Of a stretch of 64,000 bases of DNA, positions 40,505 to 48,913 are shown piece by piece. The stretch's first letter is position 1. Every line of letters starts with the position of its first letter. Under the pieces are notes generated by a model that saw only the letters and a program-made list of their open reading frames with translations, ran no database searches and was not told where the DNA came from. This DNA comes from Pseudobythopirellula maris (GTDB lineage: Bacteria > Planctomycetota > Planctomycetia > Pirellulales > Lacipirellulaceae), in assembly GCF_007859945.1 (NCBI RefSeq), contig NZ_SJPQ01000001.1, positions 1,488,001-1,552,000 of the forward strand. Direction: 5' to 3'. The position numbers and the translations under genes are program-made.

Positions 40505-41698
40505 CTAGGTCCGGTAATCGGCGTTGAGCCTTACGTACTCGGCCGTCAGGTCGGTGGTCCAGAAGCGTGCCGAGGCCTCGCCCTCGCCCAGCAGCAGCAC
40601 GAGCAGCGTGTCGCGGCTCGAGCGGATGCTCTCGGAGACGGCCGCCTCGTCGAACTCGACCGGGGTCCCTTTCTCGTACACCAGCATGCCGTTGATCAGC
40701 AGCGCCACGTGCTCCGGGTCGAACGGAACGCCGGCGTAGCCGGCGGCCGAGACGATGCGGCCCCAGTTGGGGTCGGCGCCCGCGATGGCGGTTTTCACCA
40801 GCGGACTATCGGCCACGGTCTTGCCGATGCGGATCGCGTCGTCGCGCGTCGCACAGCCGTGAACCTCCACGGTGATCAGGTGCGTTGCCCCTTCGCCGTC
40901 GGCGGGGATGCTCTGGGCGAGGTCTTCGCACACTTCGAGCAACGTCGCCCGGAAGGCCGAGAGCGCCTTGCCCTCAAGAGGCTCGCCGCCGGCGGCGCCG
41001 TTGCAGAGCAGCAGCACCGTGTCGTTGGTGCTCGTGTGGCCATCGACACTGATGCAGTTGAACGACTCGACGACCGCCTCGCTGAGGGCCGCCTGGGCGT
41101 CCTCCTTGCGGACATTGGCGTCGGTCATCACGACCGACAGCATGGTCGCCATGTTGGGACCGATCATCGCGGCGCCCTTGGCCAGGCCGGTGAGCGTGCA
41201 CTCCACGTCGCCGAACGTGGCGGTCTGCGAGCGGACCTTCGGCACGGTGTCGGTCGTCATCATGCCGCGCGCCGCGGCGTCGAGCGAGGCGTCGTCCGAG
41301 CCGAGTTTGGCGGCCGCCGCCGCAACGCCCGCCTCGATCTTGTCCATCGGCAGGTGGTGGCCGATCACGCCGGTGGACATCACGAGCGCTTGCTCGGCGT
41401 CGCAGCCGACGGCCTCGGCGGCGAGCTCGGTCATGCGCAGCGCGTCGCGGTCGCCCTGGGCGCCGGTGCAGGCGTTGGCCACGCCCGAGTTGACGACCAC
41501 CACGCGGGCGTTGTCACACGGCGTGCGTTTGCGGTCGAGCACCACCGGCGCGGCGCAAACGAGGTTCTGCGTGTAGACGCCCACGCCGACCGCCGGGCGG
41601 TCGCTCACCAGCAGCGACAAGTCGAGCCGCTCGGTGTTTTCCTTCACGCCGCAGTACACGCCCGCGCCGCTGAATCCCTTGGGGAATTGGTCCGCCAT
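40505..41698 (-). CDS. argJ: Bifunctional ornithine acetyltransferase/N-acetylglutamate synthase
   Basis: Recycles the acetyl group from N-acetylornithine to glutamate in arginine synthesis. 397 residues. Family landmarks: SGVANACTGAQGDRDALRMT, then MSTGVIGHHLPMDKI, and the self-cleavage site KGAAMIGPNMATMLSVVMTD (about 185), where the Thr of ATM becomes the N-terminal nucleophile of the beta chain. NDTVLLLCNGAAGGEPLEG and the C-terminal YVRLNADYRT end are also typical. The ATG at 41698 gives the standard length. It is 35 nt downstream of argC, an obvious operon. Whether it also accepts acetyl-CoA (full bifunctionality) cannot be read off. Confidence 0.95.
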   Translation of the reverse strand: MADQFPKGFSGAGVYCGVKENTERLDLSLLVSDRPAVGVGVYTQNLVCAAPVVLDRKRTPCDNARVVVVNSGVANACTGAQGDRDALRMTELAAEAVGCDAEQALVMSTGVIGHHLPMDKIEAGVAAAAAKLGSDDASLDAAARGMMTTDTVPKVRSQTATFGDVECTLTGLAKGAAMIGPNMATMLSVVMTDANVRKEDAQAALSEAVVESFNCISVDGHTSTNDTVLLLCNGAAGGEPLEGKALSAFRATLLEVCEDLAQSIPADGEGATHLITVEVHGCATRDDAIRIGKTVADSPLVKTAIAGADPNWGRIVSAAGYAGVPFDPEHVALLINGMLVYEKGTPVEFDEAAVSESIRSSRDTLLVLLLGEGEASARFWTTDLTAEYVRLNADYRT

Positions 41699-41733
41699 GA
41701 AGTCGTTGGTCCTATGCCACCGGGGCGCCGCGC

Positions 41734-42747
41734 TCAATCGAGCGCGGTCGTCTCGGCGTAGCCTTGCATGAGATTGAAGTTCTGCACCGCGGCGCCCGAG
41801 GCGCCCTTGATCAGGTTGTCGATCGCACAGACGACGACCGCCTTGCCCCGCACACGCTTGGCGAAAATCTGCACGCGGTTCGTGTGAGCGACGTGCTTGG
41901 TCGAGGGCGAAGCGTCGACGACCGTGACGAACGGCTCGTCGGCGTACGCCTCGCGGAGCGCCGCGGTGAGCGCCTCGCTCGAAGCGTCGCCCACGGGATC
42001 GGCGTAGCAGGTCGACAAGATGCCGCGGTCCATCGGCGCCAGGTGGGGCGTGAACACCACCTCGAGATCCGCCCCGCAGGCGTCGCCCAGCACCTGGTCG
42101 ATCTCGGGCATGTGGCGGTGCGTGCCGACGCCGTACGCCATGTAGCTTTCGTTCGCCTCGGGGAAGTGGAACACCGGCTTCGGCGTGCGACCGCCGCCCG
42201 ATACGCCGGTCGCGCTGTCGACGACGATGCCGGCGGGCGCGATCAGCCCCGCCTTCAAAAGTGGCGCCAGCGGCAAAATGGCCGACGTTGGATAACAGCC
42301 GGGGTTCGCCACGAGACTCGCGCCGCGGATCGCGTCGCGGTACAGCTCGGGCAATCCGTAGGGCGTCTTGCCGATCCGTTCCGGGTCGGGGTGCGTCACG
42401 CCGTACCACTGCTCGTAGACTGCCCGATCGGTCAACCGATAGTCGGCCGAAAGATCGACGACCTTCAGGCCGCGCCCCAGCAGGGCGGCGCAGGTTTCGG
42501 CGCTGGCGGCGTGCGGCAAGCAGGCGAATGCGAAGTCGGCCCGTTCGGCCACCTCGTCCGGCGAGAGACTCTCCAGGCAAAGGCCGTCAAGCACGCCACG
42601 CAGCGAGGGGTGGACCTCGGCGATCGAGGGCCGGTCTTCCTGCCGTGAAACGAGCGCGGTGACCTCGGCCTCGGGGTGGCGCGCGAGCAACCGAAGGAGC
42701 TCCAACCCGGTGTACCCGGAGGCGCCGTATACCGCGACTCGCACCAT
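41734..42747 (-). CDS. argC: N-acetyl-gamma-glutamyl-phosphate reductase
   Basis: NADPH-dependent reduction in arginine synthesis. 337 residues. The N-terminus VRVAVYGASGYTGLELLRLL is the NADP-binding Rossmann strand. The catalytic Cys lies in SLVANPGCYPTSAILPLAPL (NPGCYPT). SATGVSGGGRTPKPVFHFPE and GTHRHMPEIDQVLG follow, and the C-terminal KGASGAAVQNFNLMQG matches the family. ATG 42747 is the only start consistent with the Rossmann strand. argJ follows on the same strand. The intergenic inverted repeat at 42891-42980 separates it from coaB upstream. Confidence 0.95.
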   Translation of the reverse strand: MVRVAVYGASGYTGLELLRLLARHPEAEVTALVSRQEDRPSIAEVHPSLRGVLDGLCLESLSPDEVAERADFAFACLPHAASAETCAALLGRGLKVVDLSADYRLTDRAVYEQWYGVTHPDPERIGKTPYGLPELYRDAIRGASLVANPGCYPTSAILPLAPLLKAGLIAPAGIVVDSATGVSGGGRTPKPVFHFPEANESYMAYGVGTHRHMPEIDQVLGDACGADLEVVFTPHLAPMDRGILSTCYADPVGDASSEALTAALREAYADEPFVTVVDASPSTKHVAHTNRVQIFAKRVRGKAVVVCAIDNLIKGASGAAVQNFNLMQGYAETTALD

Positions 42748-42890
42748 TCTTCTCTCGCTCTGGCTGCTCTGCTCACGACGCCCCGTTGTGATACCCCAGC
42801 CGGGGGTTAACGCGGCATTGTAATCCCCCCGGTCGCTGACCGCTACGACCAACAACGCCAATGCGGGGTTCGCATGCCGATTTCGGCGGG

Positions 42891-42980
42891 CGAGTCGGCG
42901 GCGTAAGCCGCCGGAGCTGATCGCAATACGCTTTCGCTCGACTGGCTGGAAAAACACCGGCGGCTGACGCCGCCGGCTCG
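42891..42980. repeat. GCCGGCGGC long inverted repeat, copy 1
   Basis: Arms 42891-42914 and 42957-42980 (24 nt each, 2 mismatches) pair across a 42-nt spacer. Each arm is itself a hairpin with core CGGCGGCGTNAGCCGCCG. One nucleotide separates it from the coaB stop on the minus strand. Confidence 0.75.
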
Positions 42981-42981
42981 T

Positions 42982-43620
42982 TTAGCCCGTTGTACGCGTA
43001 ATCAAGCGCTGCTGGATCACGCTGAGGATCCCCTTGGCGACCTCCTCCTTGGGGCCGACGAAGTGGCCCACGGTCTCGCCAGTCGGGGTGAGCAGTTCGA
43101 CCTCGTTATTAGCCGAATGCATCGCCTCCACGCCGTTCGAGACCATCAGGTCACAATGCTTGCGCTCCAGCTTGGCGAGCGCCCGCAAGCGGTGATCTTC
43201 GGTCTCGAGAGCGAATCCGACGACCCACCGCGGGCCCTTGGCCGACGCCAGTGTGGCGACCACGTCTTCGGTTTCGACCAGGTGCAGCATGAGCGGCTGG
43301 CCCGTCTTGGCGATCTTGCCCTGCGAGACTACCTCGGGCCGATAATCGCACGGCGCCGCGGCGCCGATGAGCCCGTCGCAGCTCTCAAATGCTTGGCGGG
43401 ATGCCGCTAGCATCTCTTCGGTTGAAATCACCGGCACGACTTCGGCCGAATCGGGGTAGGCGACATCGACCGGGCCTGAGACAACCACCACCTCGTGGCC
43501 GAGCTCCAGGACGGCGGCGGCCAGCGCCGCCCCCATCCGACCGCTCGAGGCGTTCGTCAAATAACGCACCGGGTCGAGGTGTTGGCGCGTTGGGCCGGAG
43601 GTGATCAGGATGCGTGCCAT
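42982..43620 (-). CDS. coaB: Stand-alone phosphopantothenate-cysteine ligase (CoaB domain)
   Basis: Second half of the usual CoaBC protein, joining 4'-phosphopantothenate to cysteine on the way to coenzyme A. Only 212 residues: the N-terminal flavin-dependent decarboxylase (CoaC) half is absent. The nucleotide-binding start is ARILITSGPTRQHLDPVRYL, followed by TNASSGRMGAALAAAVLELG, IGAAAPCDYRP (in place of the common AAVADYRP) and KIAKTG. NDLMVSNGV-like CDLMVSNGVEAMHSANNEVE ends the ligase core. The ATG at 43620 fits; the in-frame residues to 43800 do not. A separate CoaC gene must exist elsewhere if the pathway is intact. Confidence 0.88.
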   Translation of the reverse strand: MARILITSGPTRQHLDPVRYLTNASSGRMGAALAAAVLELGHEVVVVSGPVDVAYPDSAEVVPVISTEEMLAASRQAFESCDGLIGAAAPCDYRPEVVSQGKIAKTGQPLMLHLVETEDVVATLASAKGPRWVVGFALETEDHRLRALAKLERKHCDLMVSNGVEAMHSANNEVELLTPTGETVGHFVGPKEEVAKGILSVIQQRLITRTTG

Positions 43621-43955
43621 CGTGTCACTAGAGCTTAAGCACCCCAGGCCAGCTCGGCAACGAGCCGCGTAAACCGCACGACTGACACGGTTTAGCGTGT
43701 CAGACCAAAATTGCCTGGGAGGGCGTGTCCCCTCAGGCGAGCGCTCTACGCTAAGTTTTTTGACAGCCCCCACGTGGGACGCCCCCGCCGGCAACCACAC
43801 TGACCAGAAGGAACTGGTCGTTAGGATTCGCCATCACTCCCCCTGTCCCCTCGCAGCACGAAGCCACTCAGAGCGCGGCCCCCACGGGCCGGGCGACGGC
43901 GCTGGCGGCGTGGGTTCACCGCTACTTCCTGCTGCTGCTGCTCGCAAGCTACGCC

Positions 43956-44903
43956 GTGGCGTACTTCGCCCCGGCCACGGGCCAATGGCTGCGTGGCGTG
44001 TCGCTCAACGGCGGCGTGACGGGCAGCCTGTCGCTGTCGCGGGTGCTGCTGGCCGCCTTGTTGGCATTGGCCGGCATGGGGATCGATTGGACGAAGCTGC
44101 GCGAGTCGCTCGAGCACCCCGCGACGCTGTTCACCGCCTTGGCGGTCAAACTGATTGCTCCGGCCGTCGTCGTTTTCCTCATCGCCGCCGCGCTCAAGGG
44201 GGGCCCCCAGCCCGAGACCGCCCAGCTGCTGCTGGGACTGGCGCTGATCGCCGCGATGCCGGCCGCCGGCAGTTCGCCCGCCTGGACCCAAGCGGCCGGC
44301 GGCGACGTGGCCGTTTCGGTCGGCCTGCTCGTGGGTTCCACGGTGCTCGGCCCGCTTTGTGGCAGCCTGTGGCTCGACGGTTTCGCCGCCGCCGCGGGCG
44401 GCGACCAACTGCCCGACCGCTTGCGAGTGGCTGTCTCCGGCCTGTCGTTCTTGGCGTGGGTCATCGTGCCAACGGCTGTCGGCATGGCGCTGCGCCACTA
44501 TTTGGGGACCAAGGTGATCGCCCGCTGGAAGCCCTACCTGCGTTTGGCTGGCGCCGCGTTGCTGCTCTTGCTCATTTACGTTTTCGCCTCCGAGGCGATC
44601 AGCCGCGCCATGCAACGCTCGGCCCCGAGCGAGTTGGCTTCGGCTGTGAGCCTCGCCGCCCTGCTCTGCTGCAGTGGGTTCCTGTTCGGCTGGCTCACCG
44701 GCCGCCTGAGCCACAGCGGCCACTCGTCTCGCGTGGCGTGCGTGTATGGCGTGGGGATGCACAACAACGGCATCGCCCTGCTGGTGGCCGACGCCGTGCT
44801 GCCGAGCGACTCGGCGGCGTTCGCCCCGATCATCGCCTACGCGTTGGTGCAGCACCTGCTGGCAGGCGCCGTCGACGCGCTTTTGGCGTGGCGGCGTGGC
44901 TAA
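43956..44903 (+). CDS. Bile acid:sodium symporter (BASS) family transporter
   Basis: Polytopic carrier of organic anions, usually coupled to Na+. 315 residues from the GTG at 43956, the first standard start codon in frame. The frame is open from 43764 and encodes WVHRYFLLLLLASYAVAYFA just upstream, clearly the first transmembrane helix, so the true start is probably upstream at a non-standard codon: ATC 43833 has AGGA 6 nt before it (356 residues), and CTG 43800 is another option. Helices include LLGLALIAAMPAAGSSPAW, LSFLAWVIVPTAVGMALRHY and CVYGVGMHNNGIALLVADAV; the GMHNNG segment is a BASS landmark. Substrate unknown. Confidence 0.85.
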   Translation: MAYFAPATGQWLRGVSLNGGVTGSLSLSRVLLAALLALAGMGIDWTKLRESLEHPATLFTALAVKLIAPAVVVFLIAAALKGGPQPETAQLLLGLALIAAMPAAGSSPAWTQAAGGDVAVSVGLLVGSTVLGPLCGSLWLDGFAAAAGGDQLPDRLRVAVSGLSFLAWVIVPTAVGMALRHYLGTKVIARWKPYLRLAGAALLLLLIYVFASEAISRAMQRSAPSELASAVSLAALLCCSGFLFGWLTGRLSHSGHSSRVACVYGVGMHNNGIALLVADAVLPSDSAAFAPIIAYALVQHLLAGAVDALLAWRRG

Positions 44904-44918
44904 CGCGTCGTATTCAAC

Positions 44919-45008
44919 GGCGAGCCGGCGGGCGTGAGCCCCCGGTGGTTTTGCAGAAAGATAGTCAGTATCCAGCGCACTCCGGGGGCTTACGCCCGCC
45001 GGCTCGCC
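44919..45008. repeat. GCCGGCGGGC long inverted repeat, copy 2
   Basis: Arms 44919-44945 and 44982-45008 (27 nt, 1 mismatch) pair across 36 nt. It lies between the convergent BASS and 45022 genes, 15 and 13 nt from the two stop codons, and is probably a bidirectional terminator-like structure. Same family as 42891 and 48818. Confidence 0.75.
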
Positions 45009-45021
45009 CCTTCGCGTTGGT

Positions 45022-46179
45022 TCACTCCTGCCGGGTGAGTGTCCACGCCTGAGCGCCATTAGCAGTGGCGACACTTATCGCGCCGGTCTCTTCGGTCAAG
45101 GAGGCCAGCGGCGCCGTGAAGCTGACACTCGGGTCTTCCTCCAGCCTCCAGGTCGCCTGCTGCTGGGCCGGGTCGACCAAGCCGACCACATTTTGCACCT
45201 CGCCGTTCGTCGGGTCGAAGCTCGATCCGGCGAGTTGTCCCTGACGGTTGACGGCAAGCTGCACCATCAGGGCCGCCTGCTCGTCGCCCTGCGGAGCGAG
45301 CCCGTAGACGCCCAGGTGCAGCCACTCCTCCGACTCGGCTTCGCTCGGCGGCGCCGGGACCGGCTGTTGGGGCGCCGCCTGCGGGGCGGTTTCTTCAACT
45401 ACATACGTGTTGTACGTGTCGCCCGATTCGACGTACGCCACACCGGTCGCCGGGTAAGGCGCGCCGTAAGTGATCCAAGCCGACACGGTCGCCGCCGTGG
45501 CGATCGCTACGTTGTCCGCGTAAGGATGCGTCGCCTGCCAAGCGTTGGGGTGCTGGGCGTACCAAGCGGGCGAGAACGGTTGGGGGCCGTTCTGCCAATT
45601 CGCGGCAGCCGATTGGGCCGTCTGCTGGAGTTGGGCTTTGTCGATCTGGCCCGCCCGCGATTGAAGGCTGTCCGACTGGGTGGCCGCTTGCGACTGCTGG
45701 AGCGCCTGCCCCAAGTTCTGGACTTGGCCATGCTGCCAGCCATTGCCTGCTTGCCACGCTTGGCTCTGCTGCAAAGCGCCGGCGGCGCCGCTGCCGCCAA
45801 GGAAGCCTTGCAGTTGCTGGGCTGTGGCGTTGTTACGGCCCGGCCCGGCGCCGAAGCCGCTGCTGCGCGGGCCGCTAGTGTTGGGACTAAAACCGCCGGG
45901 GCGCGAGTTGTTCGCAACCCCTGCCCGCCCGCCGCCAACATTCGGCCGAGCCGAGTTCGTTCGGATCCCGCCCGAGGCTCCCAAACTTCCGCTACGCGGC
46001 GGGCCGCTCGGCGTAAAGTTCCTGGCGCTGGGACCGCTGAAGCCGCCACCCGCTCGGGCGCCGGAGCGGTTCGCTCCGCCACCCCCGGGCCGGCCACGAG
46101 CGATCGCGGTGTCGGCGGCGATGAACAGCAGAGCAACGGAAAAAACGAGCGCAGCACGAGCGCAGCACGAGCGGGGCAT
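45022..46179 (-). CDS. Exported Gly/Ser/Gln-rich protein of unknown function
   Basis: 385 residues with a signal peptide (ARAALVFSVALLFIAADTAI). The next 90 residues are Gly/Arg/Ser/Pro-rich (RPGGGGANRSGARAGGGFSG). A Gln-rich helical region follows (QQSQAWQAGNGWQHGQVQNL) with the motif FSPAWYAQHPNAWQATHPYA. The C-terminal third is a beta-rich domain (LHLGVYGLAPQGDEQAALMV, LAVNRQGQLAGSSFDPTNGE, VQNVVGLVDPAQQQATWRLE), the part most likely to fold. I recall similar planctomycete proteins with the WYAQHPNAW region but know of no function. The ATG at 46179 fits the signal peptide. Confidence 0.8.
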   Translation of the reverse strand: MPRSCCARAALVFSVALLFIAADTAIARGRPGGGGANRSGARAGGGFSGPSARNFTPSGPPRSGSLGASGGIRTNSARPNVGGGRAGVANNSRPGGFSPNTSGPRSSGFGAGPGRNNATAQQLQGFLGGSGAAGALQQSQAWQAGNGWQHGQVQNLGQALQQSQAATQSDSLQSRAGQIDKAQLQQTAQSAAANWQNGPQPFSPAWYAQHPNAWQATHPYADNVAIATAATVSAWITYGAPYPATGVAYVESGDTYNTYVVEETAPQAAPQQPVPAPPSEAESEEWLHLGVYGLAPQGDEQAALMVQLAVNRQGQLAGSSFDPTNGEVQNVVGLVDPAQQQATWRLEEDPSVSFTAPLASLTEETGAISVATANGAQAWTLTRQE

Positions 46180-46472
46180 GGGGTAACTCCCTGAGAGCGG
46201 AGAGAAAAGGCGGGGGATGAGGAGGGCTTGGCCGCGGCGTGGGTAGAAATACTCCCCAGCACGGCTAAGGCCATCTGAAACCTAGCTCACGATCCGATCC
46301 CGGGCTCGCCGGATCGCTGAGGCTCAGACGACACCCTAAGAAACACCCCTGCTCACCCGCGGGCGCCGCAGCGGATCGCGGGTTTCAGACGGCCGTTCAA
46401 AATTCAGCCGCACCAAAACCGCACGACCGTCAAAGCCGTTGTGAGCCGATCGAAAAGCCAATCAACCACGGA

Positions 46473-48743
46473 TCACGGCCGTTCTTGCAGCAGCACGCAC
46501 CAGCCCGTCAGCTTGCCGTTGCGGCCGGCGAATCGCACCGGCGCGATCGCCGCGAGCCACTCGCCGCTGTACTCCGGGTCGGTCTCGGCAAGGGCGTCGT
46601 GGTAGTTCTCCATCAAGAACGGTTCCTCGTCATGGCCGTTGATCTCCTCGATCACCTCCTGAATGAGCCACACGGGGTGGTAGAGCGGCAGCTCGCCGCT
46701 CGACGCTGCGCCCGCCCGCGCGGCCCGGTGGAAGTGTTCGTGCTGCATAATCAGGCCGTACCGGGTGTTCGGCTTGACGAAGAAGTCGAGGTTGGTGTGA
46801 GCGATCGTCAGCAACTGGTTCTCTCCGAGGTTCGCGTCGAGGCCCGTGATATCGAACACTTGGACGGCCATGCCCAAGACGCCGATCGGCCTGCCGTCGG
46901 AGGCGTCCGGCGGGAAGATCGGCACGCTGAACACCACGACCGGCTCGCCGTGCGTGCCGCTGAACGGGGCGACAAGCTGCGGCTGGCGGATCGGCTCGAT
47001 CTCGTCTTGCCGCAAGTCGGGCGTGACCGGGCCCAGACCATGGAAGTATTCTCGGTGGGCGTAGGTATCGCCGTAGCTGTCGAATTCCTTCCCTGTGGTG
47101 GGGTTGATGAGCGGGGCGCGGGCGATCTGGGTGCCGCGCCCGTCGTCGAGGTTCACGAACCAGTTGTACGAGGCCAACCCCCGTTTCTCGAGCCAGTAGT
47201 TCCGCTGCTCGAAGAGCCACTCGTTGACCGCCATCCACTTCTCGCGGTTCTCCGGGTCCTTGTACGCCGCTTTCAACGCGAGGCGGAGCTCGCGGTCACG
47301 ACTGGCGATGTCGAGGATCAGCATCCGCCGATCGAGTTCTGAACCCAGGGCGTTGGCCGCTAGGCTGGCGCGCGAGATTAGCCCGTCGTGCCGGGCGACG
47401 GTCGCCCGTTGGGCGGTGCGTGTCTGCCAGCCGGAGAAGACCGTCGTGAGCACCAGCAGCGACACGACCGCCGCCGCGGCCGTCTGCACCACCGAACGGT
47501 GTCGCCGCGCCCAGCGCGCCACCTTGCGTGTGAATGGCTCTTGGTAGGCCGCCACCGGTTCGTCGGCTAGATAGCGCTCGACCTCGTCGCCAAGCTCCAT
47601 CGCCGTGGCGTAACGCTTCTCCGGTTGCAGGGCCATCGCCTTAAGGCAAATCGCCTCGAGCGCCGCCGACAAGCCGGGCGCCAGCCGGCGAGGCGGATCG
47701 AACTCGCCGCGGATCACCAGCTGCCTGAGCTCGGCGAGGGTGGGCGCCTCGACGGGCGGCCGACCTGTGAGCAGTTTGTACAGCGTCGCCCCCAGGGCGT
47801 AGATGTCGGCCGCCGGGCTCAAAGTGCCGTCGCCCGACATCTGCTCGGGGCTCATGTAGGCCGGCGTGCCGGCGATGCTGCCCGACTCGGTCATGCTGCT
47901 GGTGGCCATCGGCATGAGCGTCTTCTCGAGCTCGTGCTTGAACTGCCCCTCGCGCCCGACCGCCATCGCCAGCCCCCAGTCGACCACGAGCGTCTCGCCG
48001 TAGCGGCCGAGCATCACGTTGGCCGGCTTGATGTCGCGGTGCAGGATGCCGCGGTTGTGGGCGTAGGCGATCGTCCGGCAAACCGATACGAACCTCGTGA
48101 GCAGCGACCGCAGCTCAAGGTTGCGTGAGGCGTCGTGCGGCGAGATCCGGTCGTCGGCTTTAGCGGGGTCGGCCTCGGGGTCGTCGTGGGCGCCGTGGAA
48201 CTCGGCAATCGCGTCGTCGAGTGTCTCGCCTTGGATCAGCCGCATCGCGTAGAACGGCCGGTCGTCTTCGGTCAGCCCCGCACCGTAAACCGGCACCACG
48301 CCGGGGTGTTCGAGACGGCTCGTGACCTCGGCCTCGACCATAAACTGACGCAGCGACGCCTCGTCCTTCGAGCAGCGTCGCTGGAGGAACTTGACCGCCA
48401 CCTCGCGGTGCAGCTTCTCGTCTTGCCCGGTGTAAACGACGCCCAAACCGCCGCGGGCCAACAGCCGCAAGCCGCGGTACGACCCCTCGGCGACGACCAA
48501 GTCGCCAACCGCCTCATCGACAGGCCGCATGGCGCCGTTGGGCCCGGGCCCCTCGGTCACTCCGTGCATGCCGGTCTGCTCGAGGCGATTGTCGATCGCC
48601 TCGAGAGCGTCGACGCGTCGCTGCAGTTCGCCCAGCAGCTCGGGGCGGTGGGCGCAGAGCGTGGCGAGGTCGATCGGGGCCCCGCCCTCCAGGGCATCCT
48701 CCCAGCGGTCGAGCAGGTCGTCGATTTCCGAGGCTTCACTCAT
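46473..48743 (-). CDS. Membrane Ser/Thr protein kinase with Cache-like sensor
   Basis: 756 residues. The cytoplasmic kinase has the glycine loop ARGGLGVVYTG (95-106), K118 in VAVKFL, HRDIKPAN (235-242) and DWG (255-257) in place of DFG, a variant usually still active in this group; GTPAYMSPEQMSG follows. A single membrane helix lies near 420-440 (TAAAAVVSLLVLTTVFSGW). The remaining 310 residues should be extracytoplasmic and resemble a Cache sensor: SYNWFVNLDDGRGTQIARAP, YAHREYFHGLGPVTP and VVVFSVPIFPPDASDGRPIG. The upstream neighbour on the same strand is an ECF sigma factor, suggesting a signal-to-transcription pair. Confidence 0.9.
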   Translation of the reverse strand: MSEASEIDDLLDRWEDALEGGAPIDLATLCAHRPELLGELQRRVDALEAIDNRLEQTGMHGVTEGPGPNGAMRPVDEAVGDLVVAEGSYRGLRLLARGGLGVVYTGQDEKLHREVAVKFLQRRCSKDEASLRQFMVEAEVTSRLEHPGVVPVYGAGLTEDDRPFYAMRLIQGETLDDAIAEFHGAHDDPEADPAKADDRISPHDASRNLELRSLLTRFVSVCRTIAYAHNRGILHRDIKPANVMLGRYGETLVVDWGLAMAVGREGQFKHELEKTLMPMATSSMTESGSIAGTPAYMSPEQMSGDGTLSPAADIYALGATLYKLLTGRPPVEAPTLAELRQLVIRGEFDPPRRLAPGLSAALEAICLKAMALQPEKRYATAMELGDEVERYLADEPVAAYQEPFTRKVARWARRHRSVVQTAAAAVVSLLVLTTVFSGWQTRTAQRATVARHDGLISRASLAANALGSELDRRMLILDIASRDRELRLALKAAYKDPENREKWMAVNEWLFEQRNYWLEKRGLASYNWFVNLDDGRGTQIARAPLINPTTGKEFDSYGDTYAHREYFHGLGPVTPDLRQDEIEPIRQPQLVAPFSGTHGEPVVVFSVPIFPPDASDGRPIGVLGMAVQVFDITGLDANLGENQLLTIAHTNLDFFVKPNTRYGLIMQHEHFHRAARAGAASSGELPLYHPVWLIQEVIEEINGHDEEPFLMENYHDALAETDPEYSGEWLAAIAPVRFAGRNGKLTGWCVLLQERP

Positions 48744-48817
48744 GCGAGCAGATTACCGCTTTGCGAACCGATTGCGAACCGAAATAAGAAATTGGCGGAG
48801 CCATGATCAGATAATAT

Positions 48818-48904
48818 GGCGAGCCGGCGGCGTCAGCCGCCGGAGTTGCTTGCACTCCATTGCGGCGCGCCGACCACTCCGGCGGCTGACGCCGCCGGCT
48901 CGCC
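48818..48904. repeat. GCCGGCGGC long inverted repeat, copy 3
   Basis: Arms 48818-48846 and 48876-48904 are perfectly complementary over 29 bp, with a 29-nt spacer. Each arm is also a hairpin, CCGGCGGC-GTCA-GCCGCCGG. It begins 9 nt after the sigma factor stop and lies between it and the kinase, so a transcript covering both would contain this structure. Confidence 0.8.
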
Positions 48905-48913
48905 AGCCTTGAG

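Noticed and set aside
43697-45052. 451-codon plus-strand frame overlapping the BASS transporter
   Set aside because: Arg/Pro-rich without hydrophobic helices; the other frame encodes a clear membrane transporter.
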